This document shows positions 18,191 through 28,999 of a stretch of 37,722 bases of DNA, in pieces (position 1 is the stretch's first letter; each line of letters opens with the position of its first letter). A model generated the notes under the pieces. It saw only the letters and a list, made by a program, of their open reading frames with translations, was not told the DNA's origin and ran no database searches. The stretch is taken from positions 5,381-43,102 of the forward strand of contig MU129169.1 of the NCBI GenBank assembly GCA_014904985.1. The letters are read 5' to 3'. The translations under genes were made by a program, and so were the position numbers. The DNA is from Hydnum rufescens UP504 (Eukaryota; Basidiomycota; Agaricomycetes; Cantharellales; Hydnaceae).

Positions 18191-20764
18191 TTAGGAGTCT
18201 GAAGGGAGGATGCCCATATCCTCGAGAGCTAGATCATCCAGCATGATCTCATAGCGCTCGAACCATCCATTCCACCGAAATTGTTCACCAGCATATGTGC
18301 CATGAGTGGTAAGGGACTCCTGGGGTGGTTTGGTGGGGGCCCCCATAAGGTATCTGGACATTGAACTTGACCAGGTCCTGATAGGATAGGTGCCTTCTAA
18401 GCAGGGCGTCCAATTTTAGCATGGCTTTGAGCAGTTCCCTTGCATTGAATGCAGGGAGTTGGCCTAGGTACTCGATTCACCTGGCCAGGAATGTCAGGAG
18501 CTCCTGAGGAGTGAGTAGATACCTGGACATTAAACTTTGAGACCACCCCTGAACCCATGGGGGGCCTTCGGGATGGAATAGTGTAGCCAGGTTCACAGAC
18601 TTGAAGCTCGTGTCTGGGGGTCATGAAGGGCTGCCTATTATCAGGATGAGCTGGGGAGGTGGGCAGAGCTCCAGCCTTTGGCAGATTCTTGTGGATAGCA
18701 CTTCGAGTACTCGCTTTGAGACTTTGGGGCCCCATGGGCAATAGAGGCTTTCGTCATATTGTCGGGTATGTGCTGATGGCTCGGATGGATAGAACTTGGC
18801 AGCTAGTTTCTGGCTTTCCAATGCTCTACGCACACAGTCCCTTTCTGTGAAGACAAGGGTGAGACGGGGCTCCTGATAGAGCCATTGCTTAACCCCCGAT
18901 CCATATCATTCGAGGAGTTCCTCCTCCAAGCATTCCTCCAACTTAAGGTACACGAATGGGTAGAACTCCACTGGGAATTGGTCCATTTGCATATCTAATG
19001 GTCCCCAGACCTCGTCAGGGTCCTCTGGCTGAGAAGATTTGGTCGCCATCCCCAGAGCTTCCTGGGTTGAGGGACCGACATCCTCAGGTAGGGTGAAGTC
19101 GGAGGTGTGAAGCTGCTTGTCATCCTCGTAGGGTGTGAGTTCCTCTTCGGGGTAAGTAGTGACGTTCATGCAAGGCCTAATGCGATGCTCTTGTGGTGAT
19201 TCAGAGCATGGTTGTCGCAGGGACCCTGTGGCTGCAGCAACATATGGATCATAGTCCTCCATGCACGTGAGTAGCACCAGGGGGGCGCCATGAGATCGCA
19301 GGGCGGGGTCAATTAATCGTGCCGCCAGCTTGTACCAAAACTGCGGCTTGGGTGGCAATTCGGGCTGGTGCCATTCAAATCCTCTACATTCAACCCATTC
19401 CTGGAATAAGGGGTAGTTTTGAAATAGGAATGAGGGAGGAGGGGTAGCCTCTTCATGATCGGCCCATTTAGTCAAAGGTAATGTTTCCGCACTGAGGCAT
19501 TCCTGCAGTTCATTCAGGATCAGTAAGTACCCTCCTTCATGGGTGTGTGATAGCCAGTGCACGAGGCCTTCCAGATAGTTCTCCTTGGGGGGACCTTGAG
19601 GTGTGCAAAAATAGGATGGGTGGTGACGATAATATGGGCCTGTCATCCTCGTTTCTTGTGGATGCTCCTTCGCCATCACCCATATCTCTTCTGGTGGATT
19701 CATGAGTCATTGTCACCCTAGGTCTGTCAGACATTTCTTGAAGGACTTGCGGATCAGTTTTTGTGTGTAGGCATTCCATAAATCCTGATGGGGGTGCTTG
19801 GTCTTGACCTCTTTCTCAGCATCCATCCATAGGGGTGAGTACTGAGTAGTACCACAGGGGTAGAGCTCGAGACCAGGTGTTTCATTTTCTATGGCCATCG
19901 ACCATATGGGAGCCCCCAATTTGGTGAGTCCTCTGCCAATGAGAACAGAGTGATGGTCATTGCTGGAGACGATTAGGCCTGTGAGGTGGGTGGTAGTTCT
20001 GAAGTGTGGGGGCCTGAATTGCTCCCTGAAGCAGAACAGGTAGAGAATAACTTGGAAAGTGAGGGTCATGAATCCTGTAGCATCAAGTATGCACCTTCTG
20101 AGCTCCTGTGCAACATGTGCTGCTTTCCATGCTGGGGCAGGGTCGTTCCTTGTTGGAGCAGGTACTGCCAGGACAACCCAAAGTGCCAGTCCTGATCATA
20201 ACTGGATGGAAAAATAATGTGAAAGCAGGCCATCACCTGGTCTATGTGCCTTATGCATCATAGCATTGTCTCTCCAGCTGCACAAACTTCCTGGAGGAAT
20301 TTTAGGGAGAGGGAACATAGGTTGGGATTCAGGCCCTGTGACTGTAGAAGATGGATGCGTGGGTCAAAAGTAAACTGTGGGACATCGAGGGGGATGAACG
20401 CTCAATGCAGTGGGAAGGTGTAAATCTTCAGGAGTAACTGGGTTCAATATGTCCATTCGAATTTCCCTAGTCGTCCCCACTTGTCCAGGTGCTCCCAGCG
20501 GTAGCCATAGGGATCACTCATGAATGGAGGCAACCCTTGCACACAGGGGTAGGGCCCAGCAAGGTTCAAAGTGTTGAGGCGGTATACGAAGAAGCAGGTG
20601 CACCATTGGGTTGAGAGGTATTCAGCTGGACGGCATTCCGGGTTGTCCTCCTTGTCCCCATACTGGGTGTAGTGGAGGTCCATGTGATCTGTATTATCCC
20701 CGGGCATCACATAGTGGCATCCATGCCTGATACCCCTATGTTTGTGAGCTCCCAGTTGCTGCAT
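18191..20764 (-). pseudogene. Extra reading frame of gypsy B between chromodomain and 3' LTR
   Basis: A long unrecognised protein (roughly 800 codons if intact) following the chromodomain. The first segment (20764-20444) includes LHYTQYGDKEDNPECRPAEY and LNLAGPYPCVQGLPPFMSDP. The middle (20069-18621), in one frame, includes LIGRGLTKLGAPIWSMAIEN and a clean 265-codon stretch (19703-18906) rich in Pro, Glu and Trp/Tyr. The C-terminal part resumes in shifted frames (LLTPQELLTFLAR, LKLDALLRRHLSYQDLVK, RWNGWFERYEIMLDD) and ends at TAA 18191-18193, just before the polypurine tract. Stops inside are almost all TGA (18906, 19704-19715, 20444 and others) where Arg or Trp would fit. No domain, signal peptide or membrane segment is obvious. 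Being enclosed by pol and the LTR, it belongs to the element. Confidence 0.65.
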
Positions 20765-20840
20765 GAGGCACTACCAGAAAGATGGGATGGGGCTGTGAGG
20801 AGATTGAGACAGAGGTTGAGGTTGAGGTTGAGAGGCTCCA

Positions 20841-21370
20841 CTATGGCCTTGTGGGGTCCTCATTTTTGCCACCATGTTCTTCCAGGGTTTTGTGGTATTC
20901 CCTGAGGCATGAGAAGGCATTCCACAGGCCTGTCTTGGGTTTGAACATGTTGTGCTCAGGCCCATACCCCTTCCACCTCACTAGGTACTCTCTCCTTCTC
21001 CTCAATCGATTGTAGTGATGCCCCATGATCTTCTCTACCTCATATTCTTCCTCCTTCGCCAGTTCCCTTAGCTCTGGTAGTTTAGCCTGTTCGTCGTCTT
21101 GCTCATCGCAATGGTATTTTACCAGATGTTGTATATTTATGATAGGATGCATCTTATATTCAGGGGGTATATTCATGCGGTAGACTATGGGGTTTATCTT
21201 TTCCGAAATCTGGAAAGGACCTATGCATCATTGCACCAGCTTCCTCCCTGTGCCTTGTACGTCGACCAGCTTGAGAGAGTGAGGGTTCACTAGAACCTCG
21301 TCCCCTTCCTTGAATTCTTCGTCTTGTCTTTGCAAATTGTAGGCTTTCGCCTGCCTGGCCTGAGCTCATG
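20841..21370 (-). pseudogene. Gypsy B GPY/F motif and chromodomain
   Basis: Starts with ARQAKAYNLQRQDEEF and GDEVLVNPHSLKLVDVQGTG, typical of the segment after the integrase core. The GPY/F module follows (CIGPFQISEKINPIVYR; a TGA precedes CIGPF where Arg is usual). NIQHLVKYH then leads into a chromodomain (EYEVEKIMGHHYNR, EYLVRWKGYGPEHNMFKP, about 20880-21040) ending REYHKTLEEH. The chromodomain would target integration to modified histones. This identifies a chromovirus-type Ty3/gypsy element. Confidence 0.88.
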
Positions 21371-22557
21371 CTAGGGTGTCCCAGGCTAGCAAACAGTGGG
21401 CTTCCAGCTCACCTACAAATGAGGATGCTGCTGCATTGTCTAGCTCAATCTGTCTGATGCCCCTTCCCACTGGGTCCATCGCAGTTGCCCCAGTCTTTGG
21501 GGAGTATCCATGCAAAAGGAAAAAGGGGAGTAGCCTGTAGAAGAATGGGGCGTCAATTTGTGGGCCATTGTGAGTGTTCTTAGCCACTGGGCCCAAGAAC
21601 TGCGATTCCCAGCTGTGTAAGCTCGTAATGCAACTTCGAGCATGTCATTGGCCTTCTCCATTTGTCCATCTGTCTGCGGGTGGTGTGATGTTGACAGAAG
21701 TAGACCCAGTTCCAGATGTTTGGCGACTGACACCCAGAAGGATTGAGACCATCTGGCATCTCGATCCACAATCATCTGTTTCAGGAGACCATACTTCAGG
21801 ACGACATGCTGGACGAACATCTTAGCAAAGCCATCTTGCTTCAAGCTCGAAGTGGTGGGGATGTATTGGACAAATTTGGTAAGCTTGTCCACTATCACCA
21901 GTACTGCATCATACCCTCCCGACTTCAGGAGGCCCATGATGACATCTAAGGTCATGACTTCAAACAGAAGTAGTGGGATAGCATGGGGGCGAAGCTTTCC
22001 CATCAGTCCCCATTTGTCAGATTTGATTTTCTGACAGACATCACACGTTTTGGTGTAGTTGACCATGTCCATCCACATCCTGGGCCAGTAGAACCGCATG
22101 GCAAGCTTGTGGAAGAGCCTGGAGGATCCTGTGTGTGCAGTTTCCCAAGGCGACTCATGTGATTCTTTGAGTATCCTGCGTACTTATGTCCTTGGCACAC
22201 ATAATTGCACCACCCAATCTGCATCTTGAAAGATCAAGAGTCCTTCTTTGGACTTGTAGAACCTCTGAGCTTCCAGGAGCTCTGCTTTGTCTTCTGCCAC
22301 TTTGTTCCAAGGCTGCCGGAAGCTAGGGTCTGTTTGGTATCCCTGGACGAAAGCTTCTATCCTTTGGGGGCTGATTTCAATGTTTAGTATCTGTGGCGCA
22401 TACTCCTGACCCAGGGGATTTGCTGTCCTGTCTCTTTGTCGCCCTGCCAGCTCTATTTCCTCTATCGTGCTAGTGGAGGCCCTCTTGGCCTCCTGAGGAC
22501 CCTGTGCCCTGCTCTGAGCTCGAGTGGAGAGGAATGCTGCTCACTCGGCGGGCTTCC
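21371..22557 (-). pseudogene. Gypsy B integrase
   Basis: Begins with AAFLSTRAQSRAQ, a linker after RNase H. The zinc-binding HHCC region follows (ESHE...AHTG...CDVCQ, about 22030-22170). The catalytic core has its first Asp in TLDVIMGL, its second in MIVDRDARW and the Glu in QTDGQMEKAND, so D, D and E are all present. TPHSSTGYSPF and the parallel frame with FFLLHGYSPKTG, FVGELEAH continue to the C-terminal side; a frameshift lies near 21600. One TAA (PRT-stop-VRR) at about 22168 and one TGA at about 22525 are visible. The gag, protease and RT half is absent: the KDZ end at 22558 cuts in. Confidence 0.88.
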
Positions 22558-22950
22558 CAGGCTGGTCAGCCATATTTGATACCTATGATAGGTATCAAAT
22601 CTTGGGCACTATTTGGTACCTAAGTAGGTCTAATAGTGATGGGGTGCCATAGGGGTGCCAATCAATAATTCAATATTGGAGAATCATTGGAATCAGCCCC
22701 AATGGGGCTCCAATAGGGCATATGGGGCCCCATTATGGTTCAATGGGGCCCCATTATGGTTCAATGGGGCCCTATTATGGCCCCAAAATGAGCCTTCCTC
22801 ACGGCTTCATCTTTTTGCATCACCCAAATGGGGCCCCATTATGCAACTTGAGAACATTTTGTTGGCCAGGCACAATAGTATATTGGGGGTATCTCCAGCA
22901 TCTAAGTCTAAGGGGCTAACTAATAGTACATTTGTGACCAGTGTGCTAGG
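22558..22950 (-). mobile_element. KDZ-2 3' untranslated and terminal region
   Basis: Nearly identical to the reverse complement of 2424-2794. The differences seen are one extra GGTTCAATGGGGCCCCATTA repeat unit (22737-22778 has two), one extra G in a short run, and a C/T change at a CpG. The outer end is CAGGCTGGTCAGCC at 22558, directly joined to gypsy B integrase. Confidence 0.75.
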
Positions 22951-23318
22951 TTAATCCTCATGTCCCAGAACCAGATCAAGGGAGGTTAGGAATGTGAGGT
23001 CCTCTGCCTCAGGTCCTTCTTCCAACTCCCCATTTTCATCATCATCAGAACTTGCTTCTTCAGCCTCTTCTTCCCCAGGTGATAAAACTTCCTCAGCCTG
23101 GGCTCTACCTTGTCGGCAGACCCATGCCCTCTGTAATGGAGGCAGTTGGTCTGGAATGTTTCCCCAGTCCACCCACCCATCCCTACCAAGAAGTCCTGCT
23201 GTGTGATGTTTCCAGTTGTTGACCAGGTCATGCAAGTGATGTAACTCCATTAAGACAAAGAATTTGACATCTTCATCTGTCCACATCCCCAGAGTTGTTA
23301 GTTTACATTCAGTCAAGN
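22951..23318 (-). pseudogene. KDZ-2 transposase C-terminus
   Basis: Same C-terminal protein as KDZ-1, from LTECKLTTLGMWTDEDVKFF to the acidic tail and stop at 22951-22953, with no difference seen in the part present. It enters the assembly gap on its upstream side. Confidence 0.8.
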
Positions 23319-23576
23319 NNNNNNNNNNNNNNNNNNNNNNNNNNNNNNNNNNNNNNNNNNNNNNNNNNNNNNNNNNNNNNNNNNNNNNNNNNNNNNNNNN
23401 NNNNNNNNNNNNNNNNNNNNNNNNNNNNNNNNNNNNNNNNNNNNNNNNNNNNNNNNNNNNNNNNNNNNNNNNNNNNNNNNNNNNNNNNNNNNNNNNNNNN
23501 NNNNNNNNNNNNNNNNNNNNNNNNNNNNNNNNNNNNNNNNNNNNNNNNNNNNNNNNNNNNNNNNNNNNNNNNNNNN
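23319..23576. other. Assembly gap (258 N)
   Basis: All N. The flanks encode the KDZ N-terminal region on one side and the extreme C-terminus on the other. In KDZ-1 the missing middle needs more than 1.3 kb, so the gap length is probably nominal or the flanks are not from one element. Confidence 0.95.
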
Positions 23577-24700
23577 CAGGTGTCAAGAACAGAATTTGGA
23601 ATATTCATTCCTGGTTCAATGGAATCATCATCGCATGGCCCGTTTCTATCATCCTCCACCAACTCATCTGCCTTTCGCTTCCTGCCTGCTCCAGCTGGAC
23701 TCTTTGTTGGTCGAACCTCATTGATCCTGGCAGCCATATCATCAAGGTCTGCCTGCAGAAGCTCGACTGTCCTTGGAGAGAATATCTCTGGGGTCCCGGG
23801 CACCTGTCTGACCCTCAAAGCCTTTTCTCCGGTCTTTGTCATGGTTGCGTTTGAGTTGAAAGTTTGCATCTATGCAAACAATGACAGTGGCCTGAAGATC
23901 AGCCGCATGCCTCCCTCCGAAGCAAAGAGCACAGCATGATTGCAAGTATGCGCTTGGACACTCCAGGGCACCATCAACTTTAGTAGGCCCGGTGAAATTG
24001 TGCGCATTCAGATATACTTGAGCTGGGATCGAGGTTTTTTCATCGAGTGCAGGGGTAGGAGGGCGATCAGAGGACAGAGTGGAGTTCAATGATTCACGAA
24101 AAGAATTGATGATTTTTGTCATCTCTGCCTTCACCAGTCTAACAAGAACTTGATAGTGGGCGAAGCGTGGCAAATCATCGACGAAGGAACCCCAGTAAAT
24201 TCATGGCACGAGCCTTTAGATATTTCGTAAGGGTTGCTGCCCAGGCATTCTTAATGTGCCATATTTACAAAGAGATCTGATACAAACTCCAACATATCCA
24301 TGCTCACAGCCAAAGTCGGAGCCAATGGAGAGCATGGAACAATCCCTGGCTCACAAGCGGATTGACGAGAGCAAACAACCAAATCAATGTCCTCCAAATA
24401 TTCCATATGCACACAAACGATCTTCAGTATGTGATGACGCTGCAAACACATACAGGGTTCTATGGAATCAACCCAGGCCCCAGTGTTCCGTTCTCTTTGA
24501 AACCTCATAAAAGGACGAATCAGTGACGGGAGGACATCGTCACCCCACCGACAAGCCTGTGTGTGTTTCTGCTGTGCATGACGAGATAGTTTGTCTTGGA
24601 CAACACATACATTGGCCTCAGGTGCCATTTCCGGCTCGAAATTGATGTCTAAGTGGTGGGATTCGATAAATGTTGATCGCTCAGTCACTTCGACAGCAGG
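23577..24700 (-). pseudogene. KDZ transposase N-terminal region with CxC1-like cysteine cluster
   Basis: From the right: DDVLPSLIRPFMRF, then a Cys-rich block (CMCLQRHHILKIVCVHMEYL...VVC), LAPTLAVSMDMLEFVSDLF, FAHYQVLVRLVKAEM, and a second Cys block CPSAYLQSCCALCFGG followed by VIVCIDANFQLKRN. This order is that of the CxC1-type cysteine cluster preceding KDZ transposase cores. The last readable part ends MNIPNSVLDT, where the catalytic domain would follow. Frame breaks occur between 24251 and 24173 (a shift plus a TGA after FLRR) and near 23810. Base composition is CpG-rich, unlike the KDZ-2 tail across the gap. Upstream of 24700 the N-terminus is not clear. Confidence 0.78.
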
Positions 24701-25019
24701 AAGATTGGATGTCTGCTGGTTTGACAGTGTAGTAATTACTCCATTTGGCCCTGAGCCTACAACTTCAGCGATTGGATATTTGGAACGCCGTCATTTGGGA
24801 CGAAGAGTAGATGAAGAAGAATTGGCAGAGATCTGGGAAGACAATGCGGAGGGAGTAGAACTTGTTCATTGACGAATCAATTGTTTTACAGTCGAGTTCA
24901 TTTTGGATTACTGGCACAATTCCGGGCAGTGAAGCACGAGTAGAACAGGACACAAATAGGTGGGCCGTGGTGCAGAACCTTCGTTAGCGCTGGCAAACAC
25001 GGGGTGTTAAAAAGCGTAG

Positions 25020-25660
25020 ATGACACACAACACGGGCAGGCCGTGATCGGTGAGTTGGGATTGGAGTAAGAACGCAGAACAAGGAGTGCCCAACGCAGGC
25101 AGACTGCGATCAGCAAGTTGGTTTGGGGTAAGAACACAGAGGAGGGTGCCCAACGCAGGCAGACTGCGATCAGCAAGTTGGTTTGGGGTAAGAACACAGA
25201 GAGAGGAGGGTGCCCAATGCAGGCAGGCCACGATCAGCAAGTTGGTTCGGAGTAAGAACACAGAGGGAGGAGGGTGCCCAACGCAGGCAGACTGCGATCA
25301 GCAAGTTGGTTTGGAGTAGGAACACAGAGGGAGGAGGGTGCCCAACGCAGGCAGGCCGCGATCAGCAAGTTGGTTTGGAGCGAGAACACAGAACAAGGAG
25401 GGTGCCCAAAGCAGACAGGCTACAATCAGTGAGTTGGTTTGGAGTGAGAGCACAGAACAAGGATGGTGCCCAACGCAGGCAGGCCGCGATCAGCAAGCTG
25501 GTTTGGAGTAAGAACACAGAACAAGGTGAGTGCCCAACACAGGCAGGCTGCGATCAGCAAGTTGATTTGGAGTAAGAAGGCGGAACGAGAACTTCGAGAA
25601 GGGTGCCCAATGCAGGCAGGCTGCGATCAGCGAGTTGATTTGGAGTGAGAATGCGGACGC
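25020..25660 (+). repeat. Minisatellite array 1, about 10 copies of 60-66 bp
   Basis: Each unit contains GTGCCCAACGCAGGCAGRC, CGATCAGCAAGTTGGTTTGG and AGTAAGAACACAGA followed by a variable purine-rich linker (GGGAGGAG or ACAAGGA). The unit is frame-permissive on both strands, so long apparent reading frames here are repeats, not genes. Confidence 0.9.
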
Positions 25661-26089
25661 GTAGTGTTGATTTGTAATTTGGATCCATCACCGCGTTCAA
25701 CTCGGAGGTCACCGAACTCTCTTTGTTCTCACCTCAGTTGAGTCAATAGTACTACCCGGCCTGCCTGAGTTGTGCCATCGACCGAACGAGTCCATTGTAC
25801 AAAACTGAAATGCCCGACCACAATTCGCAGCTGAGGTACCGTTCTGGCCAGCTTGTCTGCCATTGTGCAGAAGACCCCCAGCCTCGTTCGTAAACTGATC
25901 AAATTTCCCCTCACATGTCATTGATGATTCACTGCAGCGGCCCATTATCGCTCCAAAAAACCGGCAACTAGGGGCAGGGGATTTTTTAGATGTGCGAAGT
26001 CTAACCGATGTGGATTCTGGGGTAAGTAACAGGATGTCTTCCCTAGTGTGTTCTAATGGCTATGGTGTTTAGCCTGGTCTGGCCTTGAT
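25661..26089. other. Spacer, no gene recognised
   Basis: Unique, CpG-containing sequence between the first minisatellite and a coiled-coil frame. Minus-strand frames exist at 25709-25945 but show no recognisable family. Confidence 0.4.
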
Positions 26090-26383
26090 GATGTCGCTGC
26101 TACCGGCCCCCTTGCGAGTGATGAACCACCCATCCCGCCTCCCGACTTGTTGACCTCACCCCGTCTTCTCTCCCAATCTCCCCCACCCTCCCCCAGTGCT
26201 TCCCAAGCGGAGACACGTGAGGGAGTCAGGGTCCGTCGCTTGGAGGCAGAGAATGCTGCACTTCGCATGGAACTTAGTAGTCTTCAGGGCAAACTCAGTC
26301 AATGCAAGGATGACTTAAGTCTTGCAGAAGAGAAATATGATAGATTGGTTGCTGGAATTGGCAGGTTGCTTGCTGCGGACTGA
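26090..26383 (+). pseudogene. Coiled-coil C-terminal fragment
   Basis: An open frame reads LDDVAATGPLASDEPPIPPP, a Ser/Pro-rich stretch, then a strong heptad segment RRLEAENAALRMELSSLQGK and LSLAEEKYDRLVAGIGRLL before the stop at 26381-26383. Leu, Glu and Ala spacing fits a leucine-zipper-like coil. The start is not visible: ATG 26147 is internal to the frame. It looks like the C-terminus of a longer Agaricomycete hypothetical protein. Confidence 0.45.
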
Positions 26384-26741
26384 TTTTCATGGTTTCTGTA
26401 TTATGCAACACACCCCCTTGCTTACAATCCATGTGTGTGGAAATATATGCTTTACTTTGGATTCGGAGAGCCAGGATGACAGACAAACACATATGGTGAA
26501 CTACTGAGGAAGAAAAAGAAGTGGTCAATGTATGAGAAACCCCCACCCCATCACTGTATCAGCGAGTGCAGCTCATTGGGAATATACATGAGGAAAAATG
26601 TATGTCGGAGAAGGTCTTGGTTCAGTCGTGCTGTCGGGACCACAAAGGGGAACCATGTTAACCATGAAAACATCACAAAAGAAATGAAACTGACCTTGTT
26701 GACTATCAATATCCATCCCATTGTTTGACCCTCGTCCCTCG

Positions 26742-28000
26742 CTATACTCTAATTCGACACATGTATTCCCCGATGGGACTGAAGTGTGGAAGACGGTATG
26801 GACAATAGGAACTGAAGCAAGGATGCACCAGTGACTGGCGTATGGCTTGATGCACGGCTTCCTGCCTTACTCGTCCACACTCCAAAGCTGGTCTGCTCAG
26901 TGGACCGAGTACATAGTTTGTTGGGGATGTCCACAAGGTATCGAGAGTTAACTCTTGCGAGAAGTAGCCTGTAAGGGAGATGTGAAGGGATTGGAGCGGA
27001 TGAGAGGTCGATGATGAATCCGTCGACACAGGGGAAGGTTGTCGAGGTAGTCCATGTGTTGAGGGTGGCACTGACCACAAGGATTGTGGGGGTGGCTGGG
27101 CACAGCGTTCCCATAACTCAATTCCGACCACTGCGAACATGCTCATCAACACCCATAGATTCGGCAGGTGTGGTAGGAGGACCAGATACTGGTGGGTGAG
27201 AGTTTGATGGTCCCACCGATAGACGTGGCGGCAACACGTCCAGATCGCGTAGAACATATGCGCGTAACGAGGCTCTGGGTTAACTGGGCTGTTGGGCCTG
27301 GTGATGTTGTGCCAGCATCGGTACTTCGCTTTTCTGCATCTCCAGCACTTGGCAAACTTGCGAGGAGTCTTCTCCCATTTTCCATAAGTCATATTTGTGC
27401 ATTGCCTAATACCACCTTGGCCCTCATCCTTGCGACATGCATTGCGCATAATGACGCCACCCCAGTATTGGATCTCGTTGGGAAGATGGGGTAATTGCGG
27501 CTCTGAGGGAGATGGTCTGAAGGCAAAGCGTTCGACGAGGGAGAATATATTCATTGAAGGACGCGAAGGGTCTGAAGGAGGATCAGATTGAGACGAAGTG
27601 GAAGATGAATGTGTTGGCGTGGGATTTGGCTGCGGCTTGTAAAATGCCTGATGTAGATATGGAGATTTCGAAAGATATCCCAGGAGTTGAAGGGATAGAA
27701 GAAGAACATCCTCATCTTTGTAAGGCCCTTGCTTTTGGGATGACGAGTTCACTGCAACTCCACTCTGACTAGGGAGTCAGCGGCTCGGGCACGCGCCGCT
27801 CGAGTGGTGGCTTCTATTCCCATAGTCGACTGCATCTAGCAAGTTTTCAGGCAAGGTGATGGGTCCGTTAACATCGATTGGACCAGTGAACATTGCGTTT
27901 CGCCCTAATTGGGATGAGTGGTCTGCCAGTGTAGCGAGAGCAGCACGAGGAGTCACATCAACTGTCTCAGCCATTGTGGGATCATGGCAATGACCTTGGG
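26742..28000 (-). pseudogene. Mub1/SamB-like MYND zinc-finger gene fragment
   Basis: The block KDEDVLLLSLQLLGYLSKSP, then VERFAFRPSPSEPQLP and EIQYWGGVIMRNACRKDEGQ (about 27410-27500), is the signature of fungal MUB1/SamB proteins. These work with the E3 ligase Ubr2 in yeast. The MYND finger follows but is damaged: CTNMTYGKW lacks the second Cys of CxxxxC, KCWRCRKAKY keeps the next pair, and the expected CGKECQ...GH..WC is replaced by unrelated sequence. The frame continues to 26742 without similarity. A frame-compatible upstream part (to about 27975) starts MAETVDVTPRAALATL and is joined through a TAG. Sits between two related minisatellite arrays. Probably a dead duplicate. Confidence 0.65.
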
Positions 28001-28004
28001 AACA

Positions 28005-28310
28005 CAGCAAGAGGGTGCCCAACACAGGCAGGCTGTGATCAGCGAGTTGGTTTGGAGTGAGAACACAGAACAAGATGAGTGCCCAACGCAGGCAGGCCAC
28101 AATCAGCGAGTTGGTTTGGAGTAAGAACACAGAAAGAAGAGGGTGCCCAATGCAGGCAGACTGCGATCAGCAAGTTGGTTTGGAGTAAGAACACAGAAAG
28201 AAGAGGGTGCCCAACGCAGGCAGACTGCGATCAGCGAGTTGGTTTGGAGTAGGAATACAGAAAGAATGTGCCCAACGCAGGCAGGCTGCGATCAGCAAGT
28301 TAGGTTGGAT
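28005..28310 (+). repeat. Minisatellite array 2, about 5 copies
   Basis: Same unit and orientation as array 1 (GTGCCCAACGCAGGCAGRC ... GCGAGTTGGTTTGG). The 2.35-kb interval between arrays is unique. Confidence 0.9.
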
Positions 28311-28690
28311 ACGAGCTCCGCGAGATAATTTGGTTCTGTGACGGTCAGGTTTGAGACTGACTCAACTGAATTGAGCCAAGTCAACTACAATCAATACATT
28401 GGGGCTGTTTTTTGCCGCAGGATGAAAGAGAATGGATTCAAATGGTCTTTCACAATAGCAAAAACAAATGTCAAAACAGTACCAAAGACTACTCAAAATA
28501 AATACAGTTGGTCTCCAAAATGGTGCTTTGAGGTTCGTTTTGGGCTCTATCGTGAAACACCCTAATGATAGAAGTCGATAAGTCTGAGGCAAGGAGTGGT
28601 GTGATGACAGCACCGTGAGGCTTTCTTTTTAAAAGTTCCGAAAAGGACTCGAGTCTTCAGAGGATCCCTGTCACTCAGGTTGATAGCCTA
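28311..28690. other. No gene recognised
   Basis: Unique sequence after the array; short frames on both strands without recognisable similarity. Confidence 0.35.
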
Positions 28691-28697
28691 CACACTC

Positions 28698-28990
28698 TCA
28701 CTGGGAAACTTTTGAGATTTTTGAGACCCACCTAGCACGGTTTCCCGGGAGTTTGGAGGCCAAAATCGGCGGCACAAAGAACAATTTCACCGGGAGGCGG
28801 CTCATGGGGCTAAAGTACATAGCATGCAGATGCCGGGTGTTTGGTGCATGTGGTGGTGTACTTGAGGACTCCCCAATGGGGTGAAGGTTCAAGTACACCT
28901 CTGTACCATTTTTACTCACAGGGACAGGGGTCGGTCACAAGTCACTTACGATGTCACACATTTTTAGCTGCATATTAATGGCGCATGTGG
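28698..28990 (-). pseudogene. Possible second dioxygenase-like fragment
   Basis: The minus strand reads MWATCAINMQLKMCDIVSDL, then VSKNGTEVYLNLHPIGESSS. These resemble FFCMAINAMVKLPVK and VNKNGTSIYLVDKE in the 9-kb dioxygenase remnant, with the metal-binding part between them deleted. The similarity is short and judged by eye, so this may be chance. Confidence 0.3.
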
Positions 28991-28999
28991 CCCACATCT

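Noticed and set aside
2926..22557. Gypsy A and gypsy B as two halves of one split element
   Set aside because: Their linker regions overlap (SPEIVCQFQEGYKH versus SPQRIEAFVQGYQT) but differ clearly, so they come from two related families.
25050..25648. Long plus- and minus-strand reading frames across the minisatellite
   Set aside because: The repeat unit is open in several frames; the translations are mere repeats without start context or domain.
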